In this document: in pieces, positions 52,245-52,615 of the stretch
Layout: each line of letters starts with the position of its first letter
How positions within the stretch are numbered: the first letter of the stretch is position 1
Origin: Flavobacteriales bacterium
GTDB taxonomy: Bacteria > Bacteroidota > Bacteroidia > Flavobacteriales_D > Cryomorphaceae
Assembly: GCA_022448105.1 (NCBI GenBank)
Contig: JAKVAV010000006.1
Location: forward strand, 96,116 to 148,730
Reading direction: 5' to 3'
DNA: 52,615 nucleotides
Program-made: the position numbers and the translations under genes
Notes under the pieces: generated by a model
What the model was told of the DNA's origin: nothing
The model's database searches: none
Seen by the model: the letters and a program-made list of their open reading frames with translations, nothing else

Positions 52245-52615
52245 ATGAATTACTTTCTGAAAAAGGCTTGGCTGTTTTTTTTGCTCTCTCTAGTTTGTGC
52301 GATTGCCAGTGGTCAAAGCAAGATTGAACTGATTAAAGCTGATAAACTTCGATTCGATAAAGAACTTGGGGTTGACGCTCAGCGCCTGCTAGGGGATGTA
52401 GTGTTTAGGCATAAAGGAGCACTGATGTATTGTGATTCTGCCTACCTCTACAATGAGACAAACAGCCTCGACGCTTTCAGTAATATCAGAGTAAACCAAG
52501 GAGATACACTTACTTTAGCGAGTAACTTCTTGAACTATGATGGAAACACGCAGTTGATCAAGGTTCGGGATAATGTGGTCTTGCAAGATGTCGACATGAC
52601 CTTAAGCACTCACAC
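52245..52615 (+). CDS. OstA-like protein (3' truncated by window edge)
   Basis: A reading frame opens at ATG 52245 and stays open to the last base (about 123 codons). The N-terminus is a signal peptide (NYFLKKAWLFFLLSLVCAIASGQ). The rest shows the LptA/OstA beta-jellyroll repeat: RLLGDVVFRHKGALMYCDSAYLY, LDAFSNIRVNQGDTLTLASNFLNYDG, IKVRDNVVLQDVDMTL. This family bridges the periplasm to carry lipopolysaccharide to the outer membrane. The full length and domain make-up cannot be seen. It follows purA by 31 bases and is probably cotranscribed. Confidence 0.8.
   Translation, partial: MNYFLKKAWLFFLLSLVCAIASGQSKIELIKADKLRFDKELGVDAQRLLGDVVFRHKGALMYCDSAYLYNETNSLDAFSNIRVNQGDTLTLASNFLNYDGNTQLIKVRDNVVLQDVDMTLSTH

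Noticed and set aside
1..52615. Search for CRISPR arrays, tRNA/rRNA genes, prophage or insertion sequences
   Set aside because: Reading both strands I found no regularly spaced repeats with spacers, no cloverleaf sequences and no transposase, integrase or phage structural proteins. A software scan could still reveal a missed tRNA.

Overview
The window is a stretch of bacterial chromosome that looks like a member of the Bacteroidota, most probably a marine or aquatic Flavobacteriia-type organism. The evidence is C-terminal type IX secretion (T9SS) sorting domains on three secreted proteins, DUF/lipoprotein families common in that phylum, repeated TAnnTTTG -7 promoter boxes, almost no Shine-Dalgarno sequences, and a relA-fur-purA-ostA order of the kind seen in Flavobacteriia. 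The sequence is AT-rich by eye (not counted). The exact genus cannot be read from the sequence. I see no tRNA, rRNA, CRISPR array, intact transposon or prophage.

Layout. 1-3050: the 3' part of a BamA/TamA-like outer-membrane protein converges on a clpP-ruvX pair. 3104-8389: a T9SS lipase-like protein, then a forward operon dapD / glycosyltransferase 9 / YrdC-like paralog / cca. 8376-10823: a reverse ergothioneine operon egtB-egtD-DUF427. 10867-14748: a secreted repeat protein, a subtilase, a small barrel protein and OsmC. 15064-18631: a two-component system divergent from an acidic T9SS protein, with four helically phased TTAAC-like repeats between them. 18731-21632: CIA30, RluA, an HD protein and a TMEM175-like protein. 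21629-27057: a reverse cluster around a propeller-type sensor fused to a class III adenylate cyclase. 27125-31428: a HEPN-like protein, DUF1883, a lipoprotein cyclophilin, gamma-glutamyltransferase and a thioesterase. 31429-31784: a gene-free patch with decayed CACAGAG repeats. 31785-38243: acyltransferase, priA, a sodium symporter and two envelope proteins. 38311-42374: a TerB-ABCG fusion transporter facing a SiaC/SiaB partner-switch pair. 42470-45168: methyltransferase, ZIP transporter, peroxiredoxin and DCC protein. 45230-52615: a long forward run glyA, fahA, rel, fur, a STAS protein, purA and the start of an OstA-like gene.

The main themes are envelope biogenesis (BamA-like, GT9, acyltransferase, OstA-like, T9SS cargo), redox protection (ergothioneine, OsmC, peroxiredoxin, GGT) and signalling (two-component system, adenylate cyclase, ppGpp, Sia/STAS switches). 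No single region is an obvious new defence or mobile system. The most interesting signals are the phased repeat array at 17284-17322, a recurrent leaderless promoter layout, the SiaB/SiaC pair abutting the TerB-ABC gene, and the ligand-propeller adenylate cyclase.
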